Below, piece after piece: positions 1-8,273 of a stretch of 44,519 nucleotides of DNA; the first letter of the stretch is position 1, and the number at the start of each line of letters is the position of its first letter. The position numbers and the translations under genes were made by a program. A model generated the notes under the pieces. It saw nothing but the letters and a program-made list of their open reading frames with translations. It did no database searches and was not told the DNA's origin. The DNA is from Rhodococcus sp. JCM 9791. GTDB lineage: Bacteria > Actinomycetota > Actinomycetes > Mycobacteriales > Mycobacteriaceae. The DNA is taken from contig BBEG01000009.1 of assembly GCA_001312645.1 (NCBI GenBank), positions 1 through 44,519 of the forward strand, written 5' to 3'.

Positions 1-1
1 C

Positions 2-187
2 CGCCCCGGCCATCTCGAACGTGTCGCACCACTGGTCGCCGACGCCGCCCGCGACATCTCCCGCATCCTCCACCCTGAACTCGGCACTCCGCGGCGGGGT
101 CGTCGCGCCTTTGCCGAACCTGCGCAGTCGTGGTCGCCGCAGGCGATGGAACGCCTGGTCGCGACGCAATCCGGGCAGTGGATGTAG
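2..187 (+). CDS. C-terminal end of a probable IclR-family regulator (5' partial)
   Basis: An open frame enters from the left edge and stops at TAG 185-187, giving about 61 residues. The stretch LERVAPLVADAARDISRIL resembles the last helix of the IclR effector-binding domain, where a 'hxxhxPhhxxAAxxIS' pattern is usual. The tail after it is longer than in most IclR proteins. The gene lies 67 bp upstream of a ring-cleavage hydrolase on the same strand, a common position for an IclR-type activator of aromatic catabolism. Only the end of the gene is visible, so the family call is tentative and no DNA-binding domain can be checked. Confidence 0.45.
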   Translation, partial: RPGHLERVAPLVADAARDISRILHPELGTPRRGRRAFAEPAQSWSPQAMERLVATQSGQWM

Positions 188-254
188 GCGAAAGTGTCTC
201 GATGAACGGGAGCGTTCGCACATCGTGAGCGGTATCACTGGGAGCCTCGACGGT

Positions 255-1120
255 ATGACGACGGAATTGACCCACGAGGGCACTGCGAGGGAACTGAACA
301 CCGATCGCGGAGTCCTCCGCTACCACGAGGCCGGCGAAGGCCCGCCCCTGCTGCTGCTCCACGGCTCCGGCCCCGGGGTGACGGGATGGCGGAACTATCG
401 CGGTGTCCTGGCGGATCTCGCGGAGCACTACCGGTGCCTCGTCCTCGAGTTCCCTGGGTTCGGCGTCAGCGACCCGTGCGAAGGCCATCCCATGGCGATG
501 GCCCAGTTCGCGGTTGCGGATTTCCTCGACGGACTCGGTCTTTCGCAGGTCGCGACGATCGGCAACTCGATGGGCGGCATCGTCGCGACCCAGTTCGCGA
601 TCGGGTCGCCCGAGCGGGTGAGCAAGCTCGTCACCATCGGTGGCGCCGGCCGTTCGGTGTTCGCGCCGTCGCCCGGTGAGGGCATCCGGCTGCTCATGGA
701 GTTCACCGACGACCCGACGCGCGAGAAGCTCGTCCGCTGGTTGCATTCGATGGTCTACGACCCCGCGATCGTCACCGAGGAGCTGATCGAGGAACGCTGG
801 GCGCTGGCGACCGAGGCGAAGACCCTCGAGATCGCCCGTCGTATGTACAGCACCGAGCGTTCGCGGCGAGTGGCCGCGCTGCTGCTGCGTCGACCGCAAC
901 ACCGTACTGGGCGCAACTCCACAAGATCACCGCTCCCACGCTGCTCACCTGGGGTCGCGACGACCGGGTCAGCCCCGTCGACATGGCGATGCTGCCGATG
1001 CGTGAACTGCGTCGTGGTGAGCTGCACGTGTTCCCGAACTGCGGTCATTGGACGATGATCGAGGCGCGCGAAGCATGGCTGGCCACAGTACTGGCATTCC
1101 TGAAGCGGGACGATTCCTGA
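255..1120 (+). CDS. HsaD/MhpC-like meta-cleavage product hydrolase (one frame break)
   Basis: Alpha/beta hydrolase that would hydrolyse the C-C bond of a meta-ring-cleavage product, as HsaD, BphD and MhpC do. The reconstructed protein has 288 residues, the usual family length. HGSGPG (about 36-41) forms the oxyanion region, GNSMGG carries the nucleophile Ser105, WGRDDRVSP carries the acid Asp, and CGHWTMIE carries the catalytic His. The start at 255 is preceded by GGGAG. The frame breaks near 857, where one G is missing (GAG-GCG reads as GAGCG); after it the frame continues to TGA 1118-1120 with the Asp and His motifs intact. The flavin monooxygenase and extradiol dioxygenase downstream make a ring-opening set. 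Order D-A-C differs from the mycobacterial hsaADCB operon, so this is probably a paralogous set. Substrate unknown. Confidence 0.85.
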
Positions 1121-1135
1121 TCCGGCCCGTCCTGC

Positions 1136-1161
1136 GGGAGCGATCGGTTCGGAGCGCTCCC
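1136..1161 (+). terminator. Hairpin after the hydrolase gene
   Basis: GGGAGCG (1136-1142) pairs perfectly with CGCTCCC (1155-1161) around a 12-base loop, 16 bp after the hydrolase stop. There is no U-rich tail, which is common in high-GC actinobacteria. It could be a terminator or an mRNA processing/attenuation structure, since the next gene starts 136 bp further on the same strand. Confidence 0.35.
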
Positions 1162-1297
1162 ACTGAGCGGAAGACCCGGGCACAGTGCCCGCGATGTGCA
1201 CCAACGTAGAAGCAGTTCGCAGGTCGAGACGGTAGCGGCCTGACATCACCGTCGCCCGGACGATGTCCGGACACCACATCAGAAAGCTGGAGAGAAA

Positions 1298-2475
1298 ATG
1301 GGACAGGTTCTCGACTCCATCTCGCCGTTCGCCGACGAGATCCGCGCCGACGGCGCCGAAGGCGACCAGCTCATGCGCCTGACCGACCGCACTGCCAAGC
1401 GGCTCGAGGATTCCGGGGTCATCCGGATGCTGCAACCCAAGGAGTTCGGCGGGCTCGAGGCGCATCCGCGCGAATTCGCTGAAACCGCAATGGCCCTCGG
1501 CGCAATGGACGGCGCGACCGGCTGGGTCAGCGGCATCGTCGGTGTGCACCCGTGGGAGATGGCTTTCTTCGATCCCAAGGCGCAGCAGGAGGTCTGGGGC
1601 GAGAATCCCGACACCTGGATCGCGTCCCCGTACGCGCCGATGGGTGTCGCGACTCCGGTGGACGGTGGCTACATCCTCAACGGCCGCTGGTCGTTCTCGT
1701 CGGGCACCGACCATTGCCAGTGGGTCATGATCGGCGCCGCAATCGGCGACAAGGACGGCAAGCGTCTGAACCCGCCGCAGGCCCTGCACGTGCTGGTCCC
1801 GCGGTCGGACTACGAGATCGACCAGGACAGCTGGAACGTCGTCGGCCTGCGTGGCACGGGTTCGAAGGACCTGATCGTCAAGGACGCCTTCCTGCCCGAG
1901 TACCGCACGTTGTCGGCCGCACGCGTGATGGGTGGTGTCGCATGGAAGGACGCCGGCCGTGACGAGACGCTCTACAAGTTCCCGTTCTCGTGCATCTTCC
2001 CGCTCGGCATCACGTCGTCGCTGGTCGGTATCGCTCAAGGTGCGCTCGACTGCTACATCGAGACCCAGCGTGAGCGTGTCACCATCTCCGGTTCCGCGAT
2101 CAAGCAGGACCCCTACGTGCTGTCGGCGCTCGGTGACGCAGCGGCCGAGATCGCGGCGTCGCGCGCAGCACTGCTCGAGACCGTCGACCGGTTCTGGGAC
2201 ATGACCGAGAAGGGCCAGGAGGTCACCTTCGAGCAACGGGCGATCGGCCGCCGGACCCAGACCGCCGCTGCGTGGCGTGCAGTGCGCGCCGTCGACGAGA
2301 TCTTCTCCCGTGCGGGTGGCGGAGCCTCCAGCTGACGAATCCGTTGCAGCGCTTCTGGCGTGACGCACATGCGGGCCTCAGCCACGCTATCCACGTTCCC
2401 GGTTCGATCTTCCATGCGGCAACCCTCACTCAGCTCGGTGGTGAGCCCGAGGGCGCCATGCGCGGAATGATCTAG
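1298..2475 (+). CDS. HsaA-type flavin-dependent monooxygenase, paralog 1 (one frame break)
   Basis: Group D flavin monooxygenase with the acyl-CoA dehydrogenase fold, the family of HsaA, HpaH and DszC. These enzymes use reduced flavin from a separate reductase to hydroxylate phenolic rings. The reconstructed protein has 392 residues, the usual HsaA size. Visible family features are MLQPKEFGG, GATGWV, VGLRGTGS and, near the end, WRDAHAG. The frame breaks near 2330 (TCC-CAG reads as TCCAG, one C missing), and the WRDAHAG tail is read in the next frame to TAG 2473-2475. The start has GGAG seven bases upstream. It is clearly different from the second HsaA-type protein at 3541. The HsaB-like reductase at 6819-7334 is the obvious partner. 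Substrate cannot be told from sequence. Confidence 0.82.
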
Positions 2476-2513
2476 CACCTCCTGAATCCTCTACTGCGAA
2501 GGAATATTCGAAC

Positions 2514-3434
2514 ATGACGGATATCCGGGCCCTGGGCTATCTCAGGATCCAGACCACGGACATTGCTCGGTGGCGCGAACTCGTCGTCGACGGGCTCGGC
2601 ATGGCTGTCGGCAGCGGGCCAGAGGAAGACGGCCTCTACCTGCGCATCGACGAGCGTCGCGCACGACTGATCGTGCTTCCCGGTGACACCGACAAGGCGC
2701 TCGCCATCGGCTGGGAGGTGCGCGATCAGTTCGCACTGCAGCGCGTGCGCGAAGCTGTCGAGAAGGCCGGCATCGAGGTGCAGCTGCTGTCGGAGGACGA
2801 GGCCCTCTACCGTGATGCGGAACAGGTCATCGCGTTCGACGACCCGGCGGGAACTCGCATCGAGGTGTTCTTCGGAGCGGTCCTCGACCACAGCCCGATC
2901 GTGACCCCGCACGGCGGCCGCTTCCACACCGGTGAGGAAGGACTCGGCCACGTCGTCCTGCCCATCGCGAATTTCGACGCGGAGTACGCCTTCTACACCG
3001 AGGTACTCGGATTCCTGCCGCGCGGTGCCATCCGCGTCGGCGGACCGAACGCGAAGCCGCCGTACCGCCGCGTGCGGTTCCTCGGCGTCAACCGTCGTCA
3101 CCACAGCCTCGCGATGTGCCCGGCACCTCCCGGCGACGAGCCGGGTCTCGTGCACCTGATGCTCGAGGTCGACACTCTCGATGCCGTCGGACAGGCGCTC
3201 GATCGTGTCCGGAAGCTGGGCTTCTCGATCTCGTCGACCCTGGGCAGGCACACGAACGACAAGATGGTGTCGTTCTATGTGCGCGCACCGGGCGGATGGG
3301 ACCTCGAGTTCGGAACCGAAGGCATGCTCGTCGACGAGACCTTCTACACCGCAGAAGAGATCACCGCCGACAGCTACTGGGGACACGACTGGTCCGAGTC
3401 CGAACCGCTTGCAGCGTTCACTCCCCGTAAGTGA
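2514..3434 (+). CDS. HsaC/BphC-type extradiol ring-cleavage dioxygenase
   Basis: Type I (VOC-fold) extradiol dioxygenase of 306 residues, which would open a catechol ring next to the hydroxyls using Fe(II). Two VOC halves are visible. The metal ligands are His146 (GLGHVVL), His214 (GLVHLMLEV) and Glu265 (WDLEFG). Likely second-sphere residues are His196/His197 (RRHHSL), His246 (GRHTND) and Tyr255. The GRHTND, PGGWDLEFG and WGHDW segments closely follow HsaC of mycobacteria, which cleaves the A ring of 3,4-DHSA. The start follows GAAGGA. The gene is intact and lies 38 bp after the monooxygenase; a strong hairpin follows it. Likely role: meta-cleavage step of the module, on a steroid-like or other polycyclic catechol. 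Confidence 0.9.
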   Translation: MTDIRALGYLRIQTTDIARWRELVVDGLGMAVGSGPEEDGLYLRIDERRARLIVLPGDTDKALAIGWEVRDQFALQRVREAVEKAGIEVQLLSEDEALYRDAEQVIAFDDPAGTRIEVFFGAVLDHSPIVTPHGGRFHTGEEGLGHVVLPIANFDAEYAFYTEVLGFLPRGAIRVGGPNAKPPYRRVRFLGVNRRHHSLAMCPAPPGDEPGLVHLMLEVDTLDAVGQALDRVRKLGFSISSTLGRHTNDKMVSFYVRAPGGWDLEFGTEGMLVDETFYTAEEITADSYWGHDWSESEPLAAFTPRK

Positions 3435-3478
3435 AGTGGCACTGTACGTGACACAAGACCGGTACTGACGAAACACCG

Positions 3479-3514
3479 AACGATGCCACGTCCGCTGTGC
3501 GGCGTGGCATCGTT
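3479..3514 (+). terminator. Perfect 12-bp hairpin between the dioxygenase and the second monooxygenase
   Basis: AACGATGCCACG (3479-3490) is the exact reverse complement of CGTGGCATCGTT (3503-3514), with a 12-base loop. It starts 45 bp after the dioxygenase stop and ends 26 bp before the next start codon, with only the ribosome-binding site GAGGAG in between. It looks like an intrinsic terminator, but its closeness to the next gene leaves no room for a separate promoter downstream, so it may act as an attenuator. Confidence 0.7.
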
Positions 3515-3540
3515 GCTTCCAGCGACCCGAGGAGTTCGAG

Positions 3541-4707
3541 ATGGCCGACGACGTACTGGCGGCCGTGCGCGCACTGCTACCGGATATTGCCGAGCAGGCC
3601 GCGACGATCGATGAGACCCGTCGCGTACCCGACACCGTGGTCGACGCACTCGCGTCTGCCGGTGTTTTCCGGATGTTGCAGCCGCGTCGCTACGGCGGTA
3701 CCGAGACTGCACCGGTCCGGTTCTACGAGGTGGTGCGGGCCATCTCCGGAGTGTGCGGCTCGACGGGGTGGGTCGCGTCGGTACTCGGCGTACACCCGTG
3801 GCATCTCGCACTGTTCGACGATCATGCCCAGCACGACGTGTGGGGCGACGATACGTCGACCCTCGTGAGTTCGGCATACGCGCCGGTCGGCCGGTTGATA
3901 CCGGTGGAGGGCGGCTACGAACTCTCCGGCACCTGGATGTTCTCCTCGGGGTGCGAATACGCTTCGTGGGCGCTGCTCGGCGCGGTGGTGACCGGGTCGG
4001 AAGGCCGGCCCGTGGACTTCATGACCGTGCTCGTGCCGCGCACGGACTATGCGATCCGCGACGTGTGGAACGTGGTCGGGATGCGCGGCACGGCCAGCAA
4101 CGAGATCGTCGTCGACCACGTGTTCGTGCCGGAGTACCGGGTCAAGAGCAACTTCGAGACCTCGAACCTGCGGGGTCCCGGGCGGAAGGTCAATACCGGT
4201 CCGCTGTACCGACTTCCGTTCGGTTCGCTGTTCGGGACGACGGTGAGCATGCCCATCGTCGGAGTGGTCGAGGGCTGCTACGAGCACTACCTGGCAGCAA
4301 TGCACGAGCGTGTCCGGTTGAGCCTGGGCGGTGGACGATTCGTCGACGATCCGTTTGCACAGACGTCTGTCGCGCGTGCCGCATCGGAGATCGATGCCGC
4401 GATCCTGCAGACCACACGCAACATCGAGGAGCTCTGGGAGTGCGCGGTGGCGGGACGGGAGATCCCGATGATGCTGCGTGCGCGCGCCCGGCGCGACCAG
4501 GTACGGGCGACCGAACGCGCCGTCGAGGCGATCGACCTGTTGTTCAAGACGGCAGGTGGCTCGTCGCTGTTCCTGGGGAACATCGTCGAACGTGCCTGGC
4601 GCGACGCCCACGCGGGGAGCGTGCACGTCGCCAACGAGCCCGAACGTGCACTGGCCCAGTACGGGCGGGCTGCATTCGGACTACCCGTCGAGGACAATCT
4701 GCTCTGA
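3541..4707 (+). CDS. HsaA-type flavin-dependent monooxygenase, paralog 2
   Basis: Intact 388-residue protein, closer to mycobacterial HsaA (3-HSA hydroxylase) than the gene at 1298. It has LLPDIAEQA at the N-terminus, MLQPRRYGG, CGSTGWVASVLGVHPWHLALFD (split here as CGSTGWV and GVHPWHLALFD), VVGMRGTASN, LRARARRDQVRAT and WRDAHAG, and ends with the HsaA-like FGLPVEDN. As in HsaA, it would need FADH2 or FMNH2 from a reductase such as the HsaB-like protein at 6819-7334. GAGGAG lies six bases before the ATG. Two HsaA-type oxygenases in one module suggest two successive or alternative hydroxylations. Which ring is attacked is not visible. Confidence 0.88.
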   Translation: MADDVLAAVRALLPDIAEQAATIDETRRVPDTVVDALASAGVFRMLQPRRYGGTETAPVRFYEVVRAISGVCGSTGWVASVLGVHPWHLALFDDHAQHDVWGDDTSTLVSSAYAPVGRLIPVEGGYELSGTWMFSSGCEYASWALLGAVVTGSEGRPVDFMTVLVPRTDYAIRDVWNVVGMRGTASNEIVVDHVFVPEYRVKSNFETSNLRGPGRKVNTGPLYRLPFGSLFGTTVSMPIVGVVEGCYEHYLAAMHERVRLSLGGGRFVDDPFAQTSVARAASEIDAAILQTTRNIEELWECAVAGREIPMMLRARARRDQVRATERAVEAIDLLFKTAGGSSLFLGNIVERAWRDAHAGSVHVANEPERALAQYGRAAFGLPVEDNLL

Positions 4708-4787
4708 GTGTGTTCCCGATCACCGGGATGGGCCGCTGTGGCCGGGCCCTGTTCTCCTAGCGTCCGATCAAGCCCCGCTGTCGATCT

Positions 4788-4808
4788 GCGCACCCGGCCG
4801 GTGTGCGC
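4788..4808. promoter_or_regulatory. Imperfect 21-bp palindrome just before the SnoaL-like gene
   Basis: GCGCAC and GTGCGC arms flank a CGGCCG core, immediately upstream of the GAAGGAG ribosome-binding site at 4811. It could be an operator or a hairpin near the translation start. Such GC-only palindromes are frequent in high-GC DNA, so this is weak. Confidence 0.2.
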
Positions 4809-4824
4809 CCGAAGGAGTACGACA

Positions 4825-5304
4825 ATGTCCGACCCGGTAGCACTCGTCGAAAAGCTCGCGAATCGAGTCGCGATACTCGAAGACACCCTCGCGATCCAGC
4901 AATTGATCACCACGTACGGGCCGGCGGTCGACAGCGGTTCGGCAGAAGCGGTGGGTGCACTGTGGACGGAGGACGGCGTCTATCGCGGAGACTTCGGCGA
5001 ATACAACGGACGCGACGAGATCACGGCGATGGTGCGCTCGGACGCGCACCAGACGTTGATCAACGGCGGGTGCGGACATCTGATGGACCCGTTGAACATT
5101 CGGATCGACGGTGACACCGCAGTCGTCACCTGTCACTCGCAGCTGATCGTCAATGGCAGCAAAGGATTCCGTGTCGCTCGTGTGACCGCGAATCGGTGGG
5201 AGCTCGTACGGCAGGGCAGCAGGTGGCAAGTCCGTCTGCGCGTCGCGCGTGCGCTCGACGGTGACGCCGACGCCAGGGAACTACTGGCAGCGGGGGTGAG
5301 CTGA
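4825..5304 (+). CDS. SnoaL/NTF2-fold protein
   Basis: A 159-residue protein with the SnoaL-like fold (polyketide cyclase / dehydratase / ketosteroid isomerase superfamily). The segment LITTYGPAVDSG followed by ALWTEDGVYRGDF is the typical first helix and strand, and the rest is the curved sheet. This group includes isomerases, dehydratases and non-enzymatic binding proteins, so function is open. The start is fixed by GAAGGAG at 4811-4817. An upstream in-frame ATG at 4708 would add an unrelated arginine-rich leader and is rejected. It ends two bases before the flavoprotein gene, so the two are probably co-translated; a role in rearranging an oxidised ring intermediate is inference. Confidence 0.75.
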   Translation: MSDPVALVEKLANRVAILEDTLAIQQLITTYGPAVDSGSAEAVGALWTEDGVYRGDFGEYNGRDEITAMVRSDAHQTLINGGCGHLMDPLNIRIDGDTAVVTCHSQLIVNGSKGFRVARVTANRWELVRQGSRWQVRLRVARALDGDADARELLAAGVS

Positions 5305-5306
5305 TC

Positions 5307-6773
5307 ATGGCCGGCACGGATATCAGGCCCATACCGGCCGAAGGCATCGAACACTGGGACCACGAAGCCGACGTCGTCATTGCGGGATTCGGCATTGCCG
5401 GTGTCGCCGCGGCGATCGGGGCGGCCGAGAGCGGAGCCGATGTCCTCGTGCTCGAACGCACCGGCGGCGGGGGAGGAGCCGCGGCGCTGTCCGGCGGCAT
5501 CGTCTACCTCGGCGGCGGGACACGCCTGCAGAAGGCGTGCGGCATCGACGACACCCCCGAGAACATGAAGACGTTCCTGGCAGCGGCCCTCGGGCCCGGC
5601 GTCGACGAACAGAAGCTCGACGCGTACTGCGACGGAAGTGTCGCGCACTTCGAATGGCTCGAGGCGTGCGGTGTGCCCTACAAGGACGCGTTCTGGAACC
5701 AGCCCGGCTGGGAGATCCCGAACGATGACTCACTGATGTACAGCGGCGGCGAGAACGCGGCACCGTTCTCGACGCTCGTGGACCCCGCGCCGCGCGGACA
5801 TCTCGCGCAGGTGCCGATGCCCCGCAAGGGTGAGCAGGGCGCCGGCCACGTCCTGATGACGACGCTCATCGCGAAGGCCGGGGAACTCGGCGTCCGCATC
5901 GAAACGGATGTGCGGATGCAGCGTCTCGTCACCGACACCGACGGCAGGGTCGTGGGACTCGTGACGACCCGATTCGGCAAGCAGGTCGCTGTCCGTGCCC
6001 GCAAGGGTGTCATCCTCGCGACCGGGTCGTTCGCATACAACGACGAAATGATGCAGGCGTACGCGCCGCGTTTGTACAAACGGCCCGCGGCCACGGTCGA
6101 GGAGCACGACGGTCGCGGGATCCTCGTTGCACAGGCACTGGGCGCGGGTCTCGCGCACATGGATGCGTGCGAGGTCGCGTTCTTCTGCGACCCGCAGCTG
6201 ATGGCCCGCGGGATTCTGGTCAACGGTCGTGGCCAGCGGTACGTCCAGGAAGACACCTACCCGGGCCGGATCGGCCAGCTCACACTGTTCGAGAACGACA
6301 ACCAGGCCTTCCTCGTCATCGACCAGAAGTCGTACGAGGAGGGGATGGCGGCACCGAGTTCGAGCCCGCAACTCAAGCGTCAGCCGACGTGGGTGTGCGA
6401 GACGGTCGACGAACTCGAATCCGAGATGGGCCTTCCCTCAGGGTCGCTCACCTCGACGGTGGCGGAATACAACCGGCATGCCGCCGAGGGGTCGGATCCG
6501 GTACTGGGTAAGAAGCCCGAATGGGTCGCGCCGATCGGCTCGCCTGTCGCGGCGATCGACCTCCGCGGAAACACGGGAGGGTTCACCCTCGGTGGTCTGC
6601 GGACCACGGTGGACTCCGAGGTTCTCCACGTCGACGGCACCCCGATCCCGGGTCTGTATGCGGCGGGGCGCTGCACGTCTGGGCTGTCCGCCTTCGGGTA
6701 TTGCAGTGGTATCTCACTCGGTGACGGCAGTTTCTTCGGCCGCAAGGCGGGCATACACGCAGCGACGTCGTAG
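5307..6773 (+). CDS. FAD-binding dehydrogenase of the 3-ketosteroid dehydrogenase / fumarate reductase family
   Basis: A 488-residue FAD protein. The Rossmann motif is VVIAGFGIAGVAAA near residue 24, followed by LVLERTGGGGG. The second FAD region is VILATGSF, and near the C-terminus come IPGLYAAGRC and FGYCSGISLGDGSFFGR, the FAD/isoalloxazine-contacting end seen in KstD-type proteins. KstD enzymes put double bonds into the steroid A ring, which leads to its aromatisation; relatives act on other cyclic ketones. Placed directly after the SnoaL-like gene and in the ring-opening module, it may prepare the ring for hydroxylation. The gene is intact and is followed by a strong bidirectional terminator. 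Exact substrate unknown. Confidence 0.8.
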   Translation: MAGTDIRPIPAEGIEHWDHEADVVIAGFGIAGVAAAIGAAESGADVLVLERTGGGGGAAALSGGIVYLGGGTRLQKACGIDDTPENMKTFLAAALGPGVDEQKLDAYCDGSVAHFEWLEACGVPYKDAFWNQPGWEIPNDDSLMYSGGENAAPFSTLVDPAPRGHLAQVPMPRKGEQGAGHVLMTTLIAKAGELGVRIETDVRMQRLVTDTDGRVVGLVTTRFGKQVAVRARKGVILATGSFAYNDEMMQAYAPRLYKRPAATVEEHDGRGILVAQALGAGLAHMDACEVAFFCDPQLMARGILVNGRGQRYVQEDTYPGRIGQLTLFENDNQAFLVIDQKSYEEGMAAPSSSPQLKRQPTWVCETVDELESEMGLPSGSLTSTVAEYNRHAAEGSDPVLGKKPEWVAPIGSPVAAIDLRGNTGGFTLGGLRTTVDSEVLHVDGTPIPGLYAAGRCTSGLSAFGYCSGISLGDGSFFGRKAGIHAATS

Positions 6774-6780
6774 TACCCGG

Positions 6781-6814
6781 GCGTGTGGGGCCGTCGGATC
6801 ACGGCCCCACACGC
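6781..6814. terminator. Strong bidirectional terminator
   Basis: GCGTGTGGGGCCGT (6781-6794) and ACGGCCCCACACGC (6801-6814) form a perfect 14-bp stem with a six-base loop, lying exactly between the converging flavoprotein and flavin reductase genes. Confidence 0.85.
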
Positions 6815-6818
6815 ACTG

Positions 6819-7334
6819 TCAGTTCCGGAGGCCGAACGCTCCCCGGTAGAACACCATCGGCCGGTCGTCGTCGAAGCATTCGAGTTCCAGGACCCGACCG
6901 ATCACGACGTCGTGGTCGCCGGCGGTATGCACATCGTGGACCTCGCAGTGTGCGCGCATGAGGACACCCGGAAGCGACGGGGTGTCCCACCGCGACAACT
7001 CCCAGTCGAGACCGTCGAACTTCGTGCCGCGCGACGATCCGAAGCGCCCGCACAGATCGGACTGTTCTTCCCCGAGGACGTTGATGGAGAATCGTCCTGT
7101 CGGGCGGATCCGCGGCCAAGCGCGACCCCGGTGGTCGGCGCAGAACAGGATCAGCGGCGGCTCGAGCGATACCGACGTGAACGACTGGCAGGCGAAGCCG
7201 ACCGGGCCGTCCTCGTCGATGCCGGTGACGATGGTGACTCCCGTGGCGAAGCGGCCCATTGCGTTGCGCATGTCCGTGGGTGTGGGGAACTCGGGTTCCG
7301 GTGCGAGAACTTGCGTCCGCATCTGGGGGTGCAT
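6819..7334 (-). CDS. HsaB-like flavin reductase
   Basis: FMN-binding split-barrel protein of 171 residues, the family that supplies reduced flavin to two-component monooxygenases (HsaB, HpaC). The N-terminal region MRNAMGRFATGVTIVTG and the SFTSVSLEPPLILFC segment are standard for the family, followed by FSINVLGEEQ and, near the end, PMVFYRGAFG. The ATG at 7334 is preferred because GGAG lies nine bases upstream; a TTG at 7343 would add three residues. It is transcribed towards the ring-opening genes and is divergent from a TetR gene. It is the only flavin reductase in the window and therefore the probable partner for both HsaA-type oxygenases. Confidence 0.85.
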   Translation of the reverse strand: MHPQMRTQVLAPEPEFPTPTDMRNAMGRFATGVTIVTGIDEDGPVGFACQSFTSVSLEPPLILFCADHRGRAWPRIRPTGRFSINVLGEEQSDLCGRFGSSRGTKFDGLDWELSRWDTPSLPGVLMRAHCEVHDVHTAGDHDVVIGRVLELECFDDDRPMVFYRGAFGLRN

Positions 7335-7577
7335 GCGTCTCAACTCCGATTCGGTCGGGTCGCCTCGGATCGGCGACGTTCGCGTGCCACGAGCGTATGG
7401 ACGACTCGACCCGTCACCGATCCGGATTCTCGCTCAGTGGACGAATTCGCAGGACTGCGGGAAGTACTGATTCGGACGGCACTTCATCTCACTGGATGGG
7501 AGCAGGCAGACGGGATGAGAGCCGACGACCTGTTGATGGGACAATTGTTGGCATCTGTCACGGAAGGAGAGGCGTCG

Positions 7578-8192
7578 ATGCCCAGAATCGGGGTGGCGCG
7601 AGACGGCGCCGAACCGACGTCGGCCGAGCAGCGCGACCGGCACGAACGCATTCTCGACGCGGCGGCTCACCTCGCGACGGAGTTCGACCTGCCGCGGGTG
7701 CAGATGACCGAGGTCGCGAAGCGGGCCGGTGTCGCGATCGGCACGCTGTATCGTTATTTCCCGTCGAAGACTCACCTGTTCGTGGGGGTGATGCTCGATC
7801 GGCTCGAGCGGTTCAGCGGATACACACCGGTCAGCGACCCCGATGTGCCGGTGCAGGATGCGATCTGTGACGCATTGATCGGGATGACCCGTGAAATGGT
7901 CGCGTACCCGTCGCTCGCGTTGGCAATGCTGCAGTCCAACAGCACCGCGGTGGCGTCCGCGGTGCCCGACACGGTCAAGATCGAGGCGACGTTCCAGGAG
8001 ATTCTGCTGACCACCGCCGGTATCGCCGATCCGACCGAGGGTGACAAGGACCTGTTGCGGTTGATGTCGATGCTCTGGTTCGGGGTGATCACTGCGTTCC
8101 TCAACGGCAGGTCGACCACCGCAGAGGCGGAGGCGGACATCCGGCGCAGCTGCGATCTGCTGCTCGTCGAACTGAGCCCTCGCTCGAACTGA
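7578..8192 (+). CDS. TetR-family regulator, KstR-like
   Basis: A 204-residue TetR repressor. The helix-turn-helix spans about residues 20-66, with RILDAAAHLA, VQMTEVAKRAGVAIGTLYRYFPSK and HLFVGVM in order; this helix region is very like that of KstR, the cholesterol-catabolism repressor, but the ligand domain is different. The ATG at 7578 is chosen because AAGGAGA lies eight bases upstream. It is divergent from the flavin reductase across 243 bp, so it probably controls the reductase and perhaps the ring-opening module. It is one of four TetR genes in the window. Whether it or a KstR gene elsewhere reads the KstR-type sites at 15406-27355 cannot be told. Confidence 0.85.
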   Translation: MPRIGVARDGAEPTSAEQRDRHERILDAAAHLATEFDLPRVQMTEVAKRAGVAIGTLYRYFPSKTHLFVGVMLDRLERFSGYTPVSDPDVPVQDAICDALIGMTREMVAYPSLALAMLQSNSTAVASAVPDTVKIEATFQEILLTTAGIADPTEGDKDLLRLMSMLWFGVITAFLNGRSTTAEAEADIRRSCDLLLVELSPRSN

Positions 8193-8273
8193 GCCCGATC
8201 GAGGTGAGTTCCGGATGTCCGCCCATGTGGCTCCGGCGGTATCGAGCGTGATACTGCTGGTGGCCTTCTCGGC

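Noticed and set aside
755-2368. A 537-codon open frame on the minus strand
   Set aside because: It is antisense to the hydrolase and the first HsaA-type gene, rich in Arg/Asp/Val low-information sequence, and has no family signature.
7541-7548. ACAATTGT palindrome before the KstR-like TetR gene as an operator
   Set aside because: Only eight bases, and the flanks show just a weak symmetry; too little to list as a site.
6783-7577. A long N-terminal extension of the KstR-like TetR protein
   Set aside because: The frame is open but overlaps the terminator and the flavin reductase on the other strand; AAGGAGA fixes the start at 7578.
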